Shown here: piece after piece, positions 48,931 through 63,909 of the stretch | Numbering within the stretch: position 1 is the stretch's first letter | How the letters are laid out: each line of letters starts with the position of its first letter | Origin: Anisakis pegreffii | Taxonomy: Eukaryota > Nematoda > Chromadorea > Rhabditida > Anisakidae | Reading direction: 5' to 3' | Assembly: GCA_035041965.1 (NCBI GenBank) | Contig: JAPYMA010000454.1 | Location: 62,001-126,000, forward strand | DNA length: 64,000 nucleotides | Notes under the pieces: model-generated | The model's input: only the letters and a program-made list of their open reading frames with translations | Told to the model about the DNA's origin: nothing | Databases searched by the model: none | Position numbers and translations under genes: made by a program

Positions 48931-49463
48931 TTATCAGTTATGGCTCTATAACCTCAAAATAATTTGTTGTATGCAGGCATCGACTGCTTCCAACAAAATG
49001 GTCATATATAGTAAACGTTTTGGGACAAATCAGAGGGTCAACATTGTCATACAGTTTTCATTGGTTTCTAATCGTTTTTGATAAAAATTGTATGAATTCA
49101 GATGAATCAGCTTGTGATGATCACTGTGCAACTAAAAGGATGTTTTGACCATATTATGAAAGTAATGTTTAATAGTAGTTATGTGTATGTGTGTTATGAA
49201 AGATGTTTAATAAATAAAAAAGAGTAACAAGAACTCGTGTTGCGTTCACACCGAAAATTTCAACAAAATAAAATATTCCGATTATTGGAGGAGGCATATG
49301 TTCTTCATTTGTTTGACTATTAGCTCATTAACCATTGACCAATTAACAGTGGCTAGCAAGCGAGTAATCAAAGACCCGAAGAAGGCCTGAAATTAATTGA
49401 AGATCGATTCATGAAAACAACTCTTAAGTTCCGGACGTTCTGGACGGCACCAAGATTCCCGTA

Positions 49464-49912
49464 AAGTTGAATCTGTGAAACATATTGGAGAATGAAACAT
49501 GATGCCAGCGCTCAAAGTTCGACATCACATTAATTCGTTCCGAGAGCCGAGCGATGTTCAAAAAAAATCGCTCGTTTGAATAATGGCAAAAATTTTGCGG
49601 ATTCGAAAAGTTTTTGGAAAGATGCAACCGAAAAATGCCAAAAATCATTGACGCTGCGTGGAGTCGAACGTGCGACTCTCGGTGCGATGGAAAAATTTTG
49701 TGAAACAAATACACCATTGAGAATGATTGTTCTTCTCAAAGCATTCTTTTCACCTCAGGTCTATCGAAATGCCACAATTTAGTACTTTTTGTAATCCTCT
49801 CATCAATCCAAATCGATTGGTACCAAAATTGTTGAAAAATGAGCAAAATTAATCGCACAAAATTCTGCAAAGTTGGATCTGTGAGGCGTATTGAAGGATG
49901 AAACGTGATGAA
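49464..49912. repeat. Dispersed short direct repeat
   Basis: GTTGAATCTGTGAAACATATT..GAATGAAACATGATG (from about 49462) recurs as GTTGGATCTGTGAGGCGTATT..GATGAAACGTGATG (from about 49873). It probably reflects two copies of one interspersed element that also carries the tRNA-like segment. Confidence 0.5.
49590..49700 (-). mobile_element. tRNA-derived SINE-like element, copy 1
   Basis: On the - strand this carries a polymerase III B-box-like CGTTCGACTCC followed by ACGCAGCGTCAATGATTTTTGGCATTTT..CGGTTGCATC. The same sequence occurs on the + strand at 50.2 kb, so it is a repeat and not a functional tRNA. Confidence 0.6.
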
Positions 49913-50214
49913 AAAACTATTGAAATTCTTTCGTGGAGAACACGCTACTAAGGAAAAATCCTTATTCGTTTCTTGTCGGGCTGCCATAGGTCAGGCTTCA
50001 TGTTGGCATCTTTAATAGTATGTTGTCTGCACTTCTGAATGTACATACTGCTCTTCCTTTCTATCAACTAAAAATTGAGTGAGGCAGTTCATGAACGTAA
50101 CCACACAAGAGTGATGACAACTGGTATGGTGAATCGATCGAGCTGACCGTCTCTTCATCCTCTTTTATGGTAGAAGCCTGCGAAACCTCAGATCTCCCCA
50201 CTCACCCACCACCC

Positions 50215-50345
50215 AGCACCCAGTAGCCCAGTAACCATGTTTCATCGCACTGAGGGTCGCAGGTTCAATTCCACGCAGCGTCAATGATTTTTGGCATTTT
50301 CGGTTGCATCCTTCCAAAAACTTTTCGAATATGAAGTGTACAACT
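50215..50345 (+). mobile_element. tRNA-derived SINE-like element, copy 2
   Basis: An A-box-like TAGCCCAGTAACC is followed by a B box GGTTCAATTCC (near 50259) and then ACGCAGCGTCAATG and the same tail as copy 1, in opposite orientation. The anticodon-arm region does not form a proper tRNA. The - strand open frame across it (with GIEPATLSAM) is an artefact of reading a tRNA-like sequence. Confidence 0.65.
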
Positions 50346-51517
50346 GAATGCGTTTGTTTCATAGCTGAACAGAATCATGCGTTGTTGTACACTGTTGACA
50401 GAGAGTGAGATCTAACAAGCGATGCAAAAGAAAAATCGCTCGAAGAAGAATGAGAAACAAGCGATATTGAGTTGAAAAAGAATGAGAAATTGATGAATGG
50501 TCAGTGCAAAGAATGAAAGTTGCAGAAGATTGCTGAAATAATTGGCAATTTGACTGAATTCAGAAATTAATTCCGTTCTGGATGTGCATGAAAATTCTTT
50601 TGCTGATATTTATGGGATTATAGAAATTTTAGCTGTCATTGAGTGTCCAGACCAAATGTATTCACACCAAAAGATCTCCTCATTTTCACAATACACCGAA
50701 ATTTTTCGATGATGAGACAAAGTTCTCTCATTTCGTATTGCATCACGAATAGAGTAACTATAGATCATTGGAGTTTGTGCAAATATTATGCAAGCAATAA
50801 GTAGAGGAATGATATATGTTGTGTGTTACCCAAATGGACAAAATTTATGGGTTTTTTTTGACGATTTATTAAGGTTATGAGTATTCACTGATCTGAATGT
50901 AAGCTAAACTGTCTCACACGACGATCATAAAACATAACAAGGGCTGTCATCAATCAATCGTTCACTACATATTCCTGTGGGATGAATGTGTCGATCTGAT
51001 CAGCATGGATGATAACAGTTCAATAGTGAATATTACAGCGATCTTGCAGTCTTTTCGCTTTTGATGATAGCAAATCACGATGAAATGAACTTTATGGAAA
51101 CGTCTACAAGGTACTGCTAATAAAAAATGCGAAAAAGGTAATGCCGTCGTAACACATATATTTAGGTGGAGTTCACATATTCAACTGGAGCTCGTAAATG
51201 TCACATAATTTGAACGAGAGTATGGGATAAAGAACAGGTTCATTTTCATCTTTTTATCAATTGCCTTCAACTGCATTTCTTGGAAGATCAGTCACAAACT
51301 ATCCTTAAATTTAGGAAATCATTCTATAATACTCGTCAATTAACGAGATCTAACAACTTTTTCACATAAATTACTTGTCTGCGTCTCATTCTCTTGTATC
51401 GACTGCATTCATAAGTCAAAATATTCACTCGAGATGAGATTTTCAAAGTGTTCAAGATGGAATACTTTATTTATATGATTTGATAAGTTATTTAACAAAC
51501 GGCAATGAGGAACAACG
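50346..51517. other. Intergenic
   Basis: AT-rich; no coding region, repeat array or RNA gene recognised. Confidence 0.5.
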
Positions 51518-53332
51518 TTATAAGTGAAAATTGAATTTGTTATCAAGTAATAATATGTCAAAGGAAGCATTGCAATAAATTAACATTTTGGTTAGTACGA
51601 TCATAGAAATGACCAAAAGAGGAGGTGAATTGTAAGAGTAGGACCACAGCGATGGTGATGATGAGGATTCAACTGGTGGTGGTTCAGTGGGATAGCAAAG
51701 ATCGATAACGGTTGAACTCGTATTCCAGAACATTTGTTCTCGGTGTTGTGAATACGACTTCGAGTAGTCTCGACAGCCGATTGGTGGCTGAAATGAAATT
51801 TGATAAAATCTTCTCGGATTTGCGAGAAGAATATAGAAACTGTTTTAATATGCTGATTTCGAACACATCAGATCGCTTTCATCGAACGAAATGCTTCTGA
51901 TAAGGACTGATGAAAGGATCCGTCCTCTTCTATAAAGCACATAACGCTTTAAAAATATTGGTATACTGTGTTTTCCTGATGATGCCGTGAAGTCGAAAAG
52001 CCAAAAGTTTTGTGAAATATCAGTAAACAGCTTCTTGCATTAGTTTCGTAAATCATCTTTTAGCATTAAAGCTTGAAAGATATGAGACTGAAACTAATAA
52101 ATGGCAAAGCAACGACGAAAACAATGAGTTTAGCGATGAGATGAGTCTTACGGTAATAAGTGAGCAGTTTTCATCACAGAGATGGCACAACTGTATATCG
52201 CAATGAAGACGAAGATACCTCACTCCGACCTGTCTTACAGCCAGGAAGCCTGTCGAGCTTGCCCTTGTCATATCACGATCATAAGTCGGTGAACTGATCA
52301 TGGCTGATTCTGAGGAACACCTAAAACGGACGAAAAAAGTGAAACGCGGAAAACTTGTGAGAAACTTTTGACCGCCATAGATATATTCGTCTTATTTTAG
52401 TTGCATAAATTGGGTTTAGATCACAAATGGTAAACAGACAAACATAAAAATCATGAAAATTTTCAGTGAATTTGATGTTGTGAGAAATTGCAAGTTCAGA
52501 CCAATATCCTAAAAAAAATCCGTCATCATATTCATAGGAAAATGAGTGCTTTCAAAATCTACTCACCCATTCGGTGTCAACAAATAAACTGGATTATGTT
52601 TGCTGCCAGCCCAACAATTCTGTACTCGCATTGCATGCTCAGCTGAAATACGAATAAAACTTGGAATTCGAGTAAGATCAAGAAATTATTGTCAAATTAT
52701 CAAACGAATGATTATCACTATGTAATCATAAAGCACTCCTCAGATAATCAACGCGTTCGATCACTCATTCACATTCATACTACTATATCACTAGGATTGT
52801 TATCATTATTATTCCAAAAAATGAATTCACAACGATAGAAACGAACGTATTTGACACTTCCAAAGAAAGCAGATTTTTGTGTTCCACGCAACTGTTTCAA
52901 GCGCTGTGATGATTGGGTTCGAGCAATGATCTCGATGCAATGAGAATTTACATCTCATGAAATCCTTCTCACTGATATTCACACCGCCGAACACATGCAA
53001 ATCATCGATTCGTAATCGAACTTCACTCCGAATCAGCTTACTATATTCATCCATATCAGTCGCTTCGGAGACTCGCTGAAATTCCTTTTTCAATAAGAGG
53101 AGAACAGATAGTGTGATAATATTTTATCAACTCTTGATGGCTTCTAGATCAAACCAGTCGGTCAAAATAAACATAAATCCCTAGAACTGATTGCTCAGTG
53201 CGGGTCACTAAAACACTAATGAGGCTAGAATAAATACATAAATTAATGGGCTTTCGAAAGAGGTTCAAATATAATATTTTAACTCACCACAACACAGTTC
53301 GATAAAGCAACACCAAAGAATATAATGAACAT
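51518..53332 (-). CDS. Short ZP-domain protein (ZP-C only), cuticlin-like
   Basis: Exons, reading leftward: 53332-53288, 53075-52985, 52642-52567, 52320-52152, 51787-51518; phases agree; 216 aa. The first exon (MFIIFFGVALSNC) is a signal peptide. Then VRLRIDDLHVFGAEHAMRVQ, NCWAG, YLLTPNGCSSES, LRLHCDIQLCHLC..NC and PPIGC follow: the ordered cysteines and strands of the ZP-C subdomain. The last exon has a Pro/Ser linker and a hydrophobic PPLLVISMIVLTKMLIYC segment, then a short tail. ZP proteins polymerise in apical matrices and cuticle. No ZP-N precedes the ZP-C part: only about 40 residues separate the signal from it. An upstream exon could have been missed, since the start lacks a clear acceptor. 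Confidence 0.75.
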
Positions 53333-56172
53333 CAGATGAATGTTATCTATTGAAGATTTATCATATACGCGTTGAACACAATCTCAATTTTATCTTTTAT
53401 TGAGTATCACGCAAAATGCCGAACAATCTTAGTTTGCTGACGAAATTTTAGATCCGCTCAGTGTATTTGGCCGATTGATATTAAAGCTGACAATCTGAAA
53501 GCGTTGATGAAATCAATCAAATATTGCTAAACACCATACAAAAACCACTGTTGTAATATAATTGAATTACTTGGATCATTTGAACTGCATCACAATGCAT
53601 CAAAATTTTCAGCTTAATCGTAGAATAAAGTAAACTTGACTTCCATATAATACAGTCAAATAATTGTTTCAATACTTAAAATGGAATAAATAACACCTAG
53701 AAAAAGACATATATTCATACAGGACGCGCAATATTTTACTCGCTCAAGGACATTTGATCACAATGAAACCTGATGAGGAGATGAGTGAAATGATAACTGC
53801 CTCAAACTTCTCTATTTGGGTAACAAACACAAGTTTGCCAGCCCATTCAGCAACAGTATTTCAGTTCCATTATCTCGCATAGCATAAATCATTAAGATGA
53901 TGAGGAGTTGAGTTAATGAGGCGTGAAGTGATTTGAAGCAATGACAAATGAATAAGAAGTTGAGATCGATCGAAAAGCAACAACTGGTATAATGTGAAGT
54001 TGGAAAAATTTAAATGAGGCAAAGGACAGTAGACATGTTCAAAGCAAGGACAAGTGGCATGGCTATTCGTCGGTTATTACTTAAGAGCAGTACATTAATG
54101 AAGCATGAAGCTCGAAAATGAACAGCGCGCATATAATAAGCACATTTAAGAAGCAGTAATGAAACTTACGAATGATGGAATATTATATGAGAGAAAACAA
54201 CAGCAATAATCAAAGCAAAAGTGGTGATAATAATGAAAAAGCAAACGGCTAAAATATCCGACGAATAAATTCGAGGATTTAAGAAGAGAACAGATATTGA
54301 AGTGGTATTGATAAGATCAAAATGGATAAGAGATGGATGGATGAATGACTGGACACTTAAAGATGTTAAATAGCATAAAACTTGTAAATTTAGATGTGAA
54401 TAATTGTGTCTAAATGCTCCAGGCGTTTGTTAGAAATTGTGTGCATTGAAACGGATAGATACATCACGGGTGGATAAGACAAAAAGGAGGGAATGCATAA
54501 AGAGGATACGCCATAAAGAATATTTTCAATCCAACAAAAGTCGACGATCCCATGGGATTTGCGTCGGTTGAATGACGAGAAGGCGAGAAGAACCTTAGCT
54601 GAAGCGATCATACTTTAGCACAACCAAATGCCGAAGTCTTTAACCATAATATTTTTCGCCGATTTGGGATTTCAAATGTCTCATCGATCAAATATATTAT
54701 GCTGAAAGAAAATCTTCATTAGGTTATTACTATCAGTCACTGCCACCATTAATATAACCATTATGATTATAACTGGAAGCCTTTATTGTTCACTGTTAAT
54801 GAACTCAGGTCATCTGACACACATGAAAGTGCATTCCTGAATTATTAAATTAACATATAATCAGGTGAAGACACTCGTCTGGGGCTAATAGGGTTTCCAT
54901 TCGTTTTAAAAGGGTTTTCATTCTTTTCCTTGCTGTTTCAATCGCTCTCATAGCTTTTATCACCAAAAGTATTCTCTTGCGTTAATTTCTCATTCGTTTC
55001 ACTCAACAGTCAAAGTCAAATTCTCATTCTATCGAATATACTCTATAATTGGTCATTCGACTGTTGAGCAATTCAATTCGATTGCTGTATTATTGTTTTC
55101 GCTGTCAACACTCGTCAACGTATCCAGTAAATAGTATATGCTACAGAATGAGAAATTTATTCGGGCTGTGAAGTGAAATGAAACGAAATGAATGAGAAAA
55201 ACTCATCAAGAGAACGGTATTCGCATGCAATAGCTATGAGAGTGAATACAACACGTCTGAAAAGAATGAGAGTCCATCTAAAACTGTTTGAAGTGAGCAA
55301 TGAGCAACGCAACGGTCTAGCTGACAGAAGGAATCGACTGCCCTCATAAATTCTTTCCTTAAGAATTTTTATGTAAAGCCAATTCTGGATCCAGTGACCG
55401 TAGAAGTTTCCGATCACGCATTCAGATCCAGTTATTGATCGAGAATAATCGAGCAATTTTTGAATAGTGGGTTTTCCAAAAAAACCAACGTCTGGTTGAT
55501 TTTGCGATTTTTTCTTGATAAATAATTGCTTCTTCGATGTAAATTGCTTGAAATATGCTAATAAATTTCAAAAATTAGCATGCCAATGTGAAAAAACAGT
55601 GAATAAAAGTTTCACGATTGAGCCATCACATAAAGTTTTATATTGGTTTAGCGAGTGGCGGTCGGTCGGTTGACTCGTCTTTATTCATCCGATAAAGATG
55701 AGTATCAGTAAATATATGAAAATTACGACGAGTGCCGATGACACGGATGGTATGGACATTGAACCTGGACAATATGTTTCATGGTATCGGTTTTGATCAG
55801 TCGGTTGTTATTTTGATCAGCTCTACTCGTTAGTGAATGGAGCAGCAATCAAGAATTGATATCTTGCTTGTGGTTCCAATATAGATAACAAATTGAATTC
55901 TCAAGCGCATATTATTGAGTGTATACACTTGGAATTGGCTGATCTGATGCGAAGTTCGATATTTTCAACACGATCGCATAACTTATTCAACCTTGTCAAC
56001 TTTAATTTCACATGAAATTCATCTCATTTGTCAGTTGGCAATACTTAGTCGTTCGCGTTGGGAATTGATTTGAGTAGTTTGTCATCGAGGGGCCATAAGC
56101 AGTATAACTGATTGAGTGTTTATCCGACGTCCATATTAACATATCGGCCATATAATTAGAAGATGTTAGCTT
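53333..56172. other. Intergenic with a dispersed repeat
   Basis: No coding region is supported. About 54900-55080 (TTTTCATTCTTTT..CGCTCTCAT..TTTCTCATTC..CTCA..GTC) resembles 61160-61340, so one interspersed repeat family is present in both places. Open frames at 54390-54611 and 55157-55456 (-) have no domain. Confidence 0.5.
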
Positions 56173-58300
<2,128 letters not shown>

Positions 58301-58591
58301 TTCGAGCACATCGTTCAAAACGTTCACCATCAACGATTCAAGTATTCCATTGTGATACTCATCAACAAAACGTGTACACATGTTTATCATTTAATACAAA
58401 TTGAATACACATTATCTGTAATATACAAAAGACAAATGCTTCTGTTTCTCGAAATTTTAACCAGTCGATAAATATGATTTCATGCGGATCTATTGCTCTT
58501 ATGAGTTACACTTGAATGAGAGCTCGCTTATGTAGTGCGCACGGCTCGAATGGTGATTTCAGTTAACTATTGAAGTTTCGAAAACAAAAGA

Positions 58592-58663
58592 AGGGAGCAC
58601 CCGGATTTGAACCAGGGACCTCTCGATCTGCAGTCGAATGCTCTGCCACTGAGCTATGCCCCC
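58592..58663 (-). tRNA. trnC-GCA: tRNA-Cys (GCA)
   Basis: On the - strand it begins GGGGGCATAGCTCAGTGGCA (A box), has anticodon loop CTGCAGA (anticodon GCA), then the B box GGTTCAAATCC and the 3' stem TGCTCCC with U at position 73. The acceptor stem pairs fully with one G-U. There is no intron and no encoded CCA. 72 bases. Confidence 0.97.
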
Positions 58664-59372
58664 ACTTACGTTTGTGTGACAGCGCTTTCTGTTGAGCGTT
58701 TGACAGAAATCAACGAAATTGAGGCAAGATGATATATGCAATAGAGTGAGAGTTTGAATACAGCTGTTTGAACGAATTGAAAGGAATTATAACAGCAGAA
58801 GAAACAACAAGATAACAACAAGTCTTTTAAGATGTATTTAGATGAGAGCGATTACAACGTCTACAAACAATAAGAATTCACAAAAAAAGAACTGAAATTC
58901 AATGGTCCCTAGAGAAAAGACTGTAAATTAATGATAATACCGTAAAGTTTTATGCTCATACAATCATTAATCAGCAATATGTACACTCTAAAATCTAACT
59001 TTTCATAGTTGATCAATCAAAACAATAAGCATCGATTGAAATATTATTCTGGATATAATTTAACAAGTACACACACACGTGAATGCATCTGAAGCAGTGG
59101 TTCTCATACCGGTGTTCTCCCCTTGTTCCTCCTATTGAAGTACTGATTACTTTTTAACAACAACTCAGAAGCAATCACGAAACTGATCTGCTGATCACGG
59201 AGTTTGATGCTAAAAATTTATCAGTTGCATCAAACGAATAAATTCGTTATGTTCAAGAAAGCATTTTGAAAATATCATCGGATAACTGTTGAGAAATTAT
59301 TAATGATTGGCGAATTTCGTCAATTTCTCGTAGATACTCTCAAATAGTCATATCTCTTGGGGGAATAGCCCT
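58664..59372. other. Intergenic
   Basis: Between tRNA-Cys and the 3' end of the membrane protein gene; nothing recognised. Confidence 0.6.
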
Positions 59373-62300
59373 TTATAAGTTACCACTACTCCAAACAATT
59401 GTATGCATGTAATTTAGTGACTTAATATTCATGCTACTTCGCATAACAGTTCGTTCATTCTCTGATGGTACGCTGTGATTTGTTTTTATTTTGGTTCTTC
59501 CTCGGTTGTTTTGATGCAAGTTGGTGACCTGCTTTAGCAGATTTATTTGACTTCTCCTGAAAGTATCATCCAAATCACACTGAAACCTCTTGACACCATA
59601 TATTCAGAAAACTTTTCGAAGCTGTAAAGTCTTGATGATGATGATAATCAACTTACACCATTCATTATCACATGCTCAATTTCACTTCCCATTTCGTAGA
59701 CTTCATTAAGGTTGTCATCAAATTCAACATGTGCATCCTCTTTCAGCGATGCGGTCTTTTCGTTTTCCAGTTCATGTTTCTGAATTCAGTTTTTTTTATT
59801 ATCTTCAGTTACTTTTTTCAGTGACATATCGATGGTTTAGAACTGTGCTTGGAACGTCGAAGATTACGCAGATAGCGAAAGTAAATGAACTGAACGGCAA
59901 ATGTTCATTCGAGTCTGAACGCTCTTCAATGTTGAAACATCTCTGTGAGCCATTCGAATAGGAATTCTCCAATGAAATGCGCTAAAATTGATAAGTGAAG
60001 TTGAACGATAGAGAAGTTACTTGAATAAAAGGTTGCTCATGTAACATCTCCAACGGTCCTTTAAAATTGAATTGTGTTGCTTTTATTACGTCTGGTGCCA
60101 GCTCATTTGTTGCAGTCGGCTCATCAGAGCGACTTGCTGTTCGAAGACCCAAATTTTGAGCAACTGCTGAAAGTAGCAATGTACCCGAACTGGAGAATCT
60201 GACTTTTTAGCAGTTTGAAATAACGTTCTTTTTAAGTTACTCTCAACGAATGCTCAAATAACTTCTAAATTATTCGCCTCTCACGCGAGCATGCTTTCAA
60301 ATTCTGCACATAAAGGTTTATATTTTACCCTGTGTGTAGTAATTCCATGCTTGAAGTGAAAAAACATGTTCTGATATTGTAAGTGCCAAAATTCGATAGC
60401 ACCTACGGAAAGTTTCGCATTATTGCTCACATATTCGAAATTATTTCGCCTCTCTTGAATGAATTCGAAGAATCAGCGTAGTGTCAACTGGGATTTCTCA
60501 TATAATATCTTTCAAAAAACTTCTTTGTTTTGTGAGCAAAGCAGAAGGTTACTCTCTTCAAAAGCGGTTTACCTGCACGATTTTGATGATAGTGTCCTTT
60601 TTTGTTTTTAGAAATGAGCAAAATCACAATCAATCCCGTGATGAACACCGAAAACATTCCACCCAGAACGCTCAACACTATTGTGCTCGCTTTACTGGTA
60701 TATGCTGATGGCCTGAAACTGCGAATATTCATTCGTTCGAAGATGTCCTCTGCTCAAATCGGCTCACAACAACGCAACTTATTTTGCCAGTTCACTGAAC
60801 TGTGTCCGTCCTACTTCATCAACAAAACTTATGAAATATTGAACACAACTCTGTTAACACGACCAAAATGCAACTAACAACTCAAAATATGGTAAGAATT
60901 GAACTGCTCGAAGAAATTTCCGTAACCATCATCTCCGAATTTCCACTCACAATCAGCAATTTTATGGATTCTATGAAGAAAATAACTGTAGGATTGTAAA
61001 AATCATTCGTGAACTAGTCCTTATTCGCGAAACTTTTATTCGAATAAGTCATAAATAAAGATGAGCGCCATTCAGATCTCTACTGAAACTGAGCAGTAAT
61101 GCAAACAAGCATTTTCATGCTTATTTGAAGCCGTGTAATTCGGTGGGATTTCTCATAGTGGTAATCTTTCAGCAAATTTTCATTCTTTTTCGATGCGTTA
61201 CACTCGCTCTCATCTCTTCTATAGATTGAAACCGTTCTATGACTGCTTTTTCTCATTCACTTCAGTCTCTTCATCATCGTCATTTCAAATGTGATTCTCA
61301 TTCTTTCTAAATAATTTCTATTCGTTCATTCATATAAGATGACGATCATTAGCCGATCGAATGCTCGTTTCCATTAAGCCGCAAACAATTCCCGTTTCCA
61401 GGGTCCTCAAGGACCTGGATGAATATTATCAATAGCGATCGTGATCAGTTTCCAACGAGCGCTCTAGTGACAATATGTATGCGATGGGTTCGAGTCCTAC
61501 TCAAAAGGAAAGTTTCGCTTGTAATCAAACTTTGCACGAACATTATTGAACATATTTGTTGTTCTGGAACAAGGATACTCGTCCAAATGCTCCTTTCTTA
61601 CTTTCGTAAATGCCATGCAAAACGATAAGAACAATGAATTCATCTGGAATCTAGATACTAACTCTTGATTGTTCTTCATCTTCTCAACGAACGTAATGTG
61701 TGCTTTTGTATCGCTCGGTTTCTTCTTCGGAGACGTTCTTAATTCAATTCTGGTAGAAGTCGATCTGGTGGCTTCATACCTTGCAGGTTCGGTAGCATTA
61801 TACAAATCGTCGAAACCTCCTTGCTCATAATCTGTTTTCGTTGCATTGTCCGCTTTCGTTGTATTGACTTGCCAGGTGGATTGAACTGAAGTTTTTTCAG
61901 AAGAATCCTTCAGAGCAGTTGTAGTTACTGATCCCGTTATGGTCGAATAGTTCAGCTGAGAAGATGACAGATTCGCTGGGATTGGATGAGATGAGATATC
62001 TGATGATGAATCATTCAACGTCGGCGTAGTACTGTTGGAAATCTCAGAAGTATTCATTATTTGGTTAAGTTCCGATTGTGAATTCAGAATAGTGAGCACA
62101 TCATCTGAGGGTGTTGCGAAATGGTTTTCAGTTGAAGATGGGAATTGAGTGGATTTTTCAGAGACTGCATCTTTAGTCATTTGTCCATCTTCGTCTAAAT
62201 TCACTGATTGTGGTTCCACTTTGGTGCTAAGAGTACTGGGGAATTGTTGCAGCGTTGTGCTTGATTCTGTTGAGTGTAATTGGTCTTTTGTAGGTGAAAT

Positions 62301-62816
62301 GCTTTCGTCTGTTGGTGAGCCGCTATCATTGCTATTGTTATCCTCAGAGTTATCACTTGCAATATGCTGAAATGAAACAAATAAATGAGAAATAAATCGA
62401 AAATGATGCAACCGAAAATTTTGATCATTTTTACTGTGATCAATTTGCGTAAACTTGAAATCAGCTCTGAAATCCAAACTCTGAATAAGTTTCCTTTGAT
62501 AGTATTGAATAAGCGCTGAGACAAACATTGCCAGTGGTACTGCTAATAATTTCACTTACAATCAGAATAAATGGGTTAATCAATAGATAATTGAGTGCTC
62601 AGGAAAATTAAAGAATTGAAAAGAATTAAAGAAAATTAAAGAATTGAAGAATTCTTCAGTTCCATCGTTTCAATTGAAGAACATCGCATAAATGTATGAA
62701 CACGACTGGTTCAGTGGAAGAGAATTGAACCTTCCAATTGATGATTAACAGCTTACATTTATAAGAATTACTGCGATGAAGATGACATTGAAATACAATT
62801 GACGTGAACACTTCAT
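59373..62816 (-). CDS. Ser/Thr-rich single-pass membrane protein, mucin-like
   Basis: Exons, reading leftward: 62816-62757, 62366-61663, 60712-60573, 60166-60021, 59779-59657, 59579-59373; phases agree; 459 aa. The first exon is a signal peptide (NVIFIAVILIN). Residues about 21-235 are Ser/Thr/Asn-rich with many possible N- and O-glycosylation sites and no cysteine, like a mucin-type ectodomain. A transmembrane segment follows near 264-286 (VLGGMFSVFITGLIVILLIS), then a stop-transfer KNKKGHYH and a cytoplasmic tail of about 170 residues with an acidic part (EFDDNLNEVYEMGSEIEH). No named family is recognised. The exon 2 donor (GTTAGTATC) is weak, but the phase and sense fit. Confidence 0.75.
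61160..61340. repeat. Second copy of a dispersed repeat
   Basis: Similar in text and order to 54900-55080 (CTCGCTCTCAT, TTTCTCATTC, CAGTC, TCATTCTTTC). It lies in an intron of the membrane protein gene. Confidence 0.4.
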
Positions 62817-63909
62817 ACAAGTTGAATACGACGTCGATGAATTTCATTCAAGAATTTAATCTATTAAAACAATAAAATTACGGCAATAAGCCGTATCGCA
62901 AAACTCTATCAATAAAAGTGATTCCAATTCAGAGATTTTTCCGAACTTTGATGGCTTATGCGAAATTTCAAAATTCGAGAATCATTTGCAAATTTTCCTC
63001 TATAATACGTTGATGTTTCATATGAATGCTCGTCTCGTCTCATCGGTTGAATATGTGAAAATTGCTCGATTTTCCCCATAACTCGAACAATGTTTCCATT
63101 AATTCGAAACGGGAGAATTTTGACGAGTAATTTCTCGACAGAAAATCTTCTCCAAGGTTGTCTTCGCAAGTGTGTTATTAAGAAAGTACAAAATTTTATG
63201 CTATGAAGCAATTTTGCATTCTATACGTATTCGACAACGTTACACCAATCATTTATACCAGTTGCTGATATTGCACTTACAAAACGTGATTCTTTCTTTC
63301 AAACCAAATGGTTTTATCAATGTCTTGAGTACTAGAAGGCCTGCGATTTCTCAATGTTTCACGTTATACACAAAGACAAACACGAGTGTTGAATCAATTC
63401 TTTGATGTAGTGCCTATATTATTATGTTCACGCAATGCACTTTCCTCTTAATGCTGTATCATTTCATATGCATTACCATTATTATCTCTCAATTCATTCT
63501 TTCGATATTTCATCATTCACTTATGAAACTGTTATAGATGGTAAACTTAACAAGCTGATGTAGATGTGGATGGAGTAGAGAATAATTTTGAGTTGCCACA
63601 ATAAGACATTCAAATGATCAACTCTTAAGTGTGAGTTCGCAATACTCTGCATTCTTCACTTTATCGCAATTGCTCACCTGCAGCATCCAACACCTTTTCT
63701 CACGATTAAGCTGTAACGTTGAGCATGTCAGGCGACTGCTATCATCTTATTTTCAGTGCCTTTACTTTAATCTATCGTTTAACTACTCACCAAATTCATT
63801 GCATCTCTTTTGTTGGTATTTAAGAGGTAATTTAATAATTTGAAGCATTTTTCAAGATTTCAGATAATAACTGAAATCTTATCTCGTTAAAAGAAAACGA
63901 CGACGAAAA
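62817..63909. other. Intergenic between divergent genes
   Basis: Lies between the 5' ends of the membrane protein gene (-) and the gene starting at 63910 (+). No coding region is supported. Confidence 0.6.

Noticed and set aside
50165..50362. 65-codon protein on the - strand with GIEPATLSAM
   Set aside because: This is the usual artefact of translating a tRNA-like B-box region; the DNA is a SINE-like repeat.
58559..58741. 60-codon frame on the - strand
   Set aside because: It overlaps the complete tRNA-Cys and reads through it.
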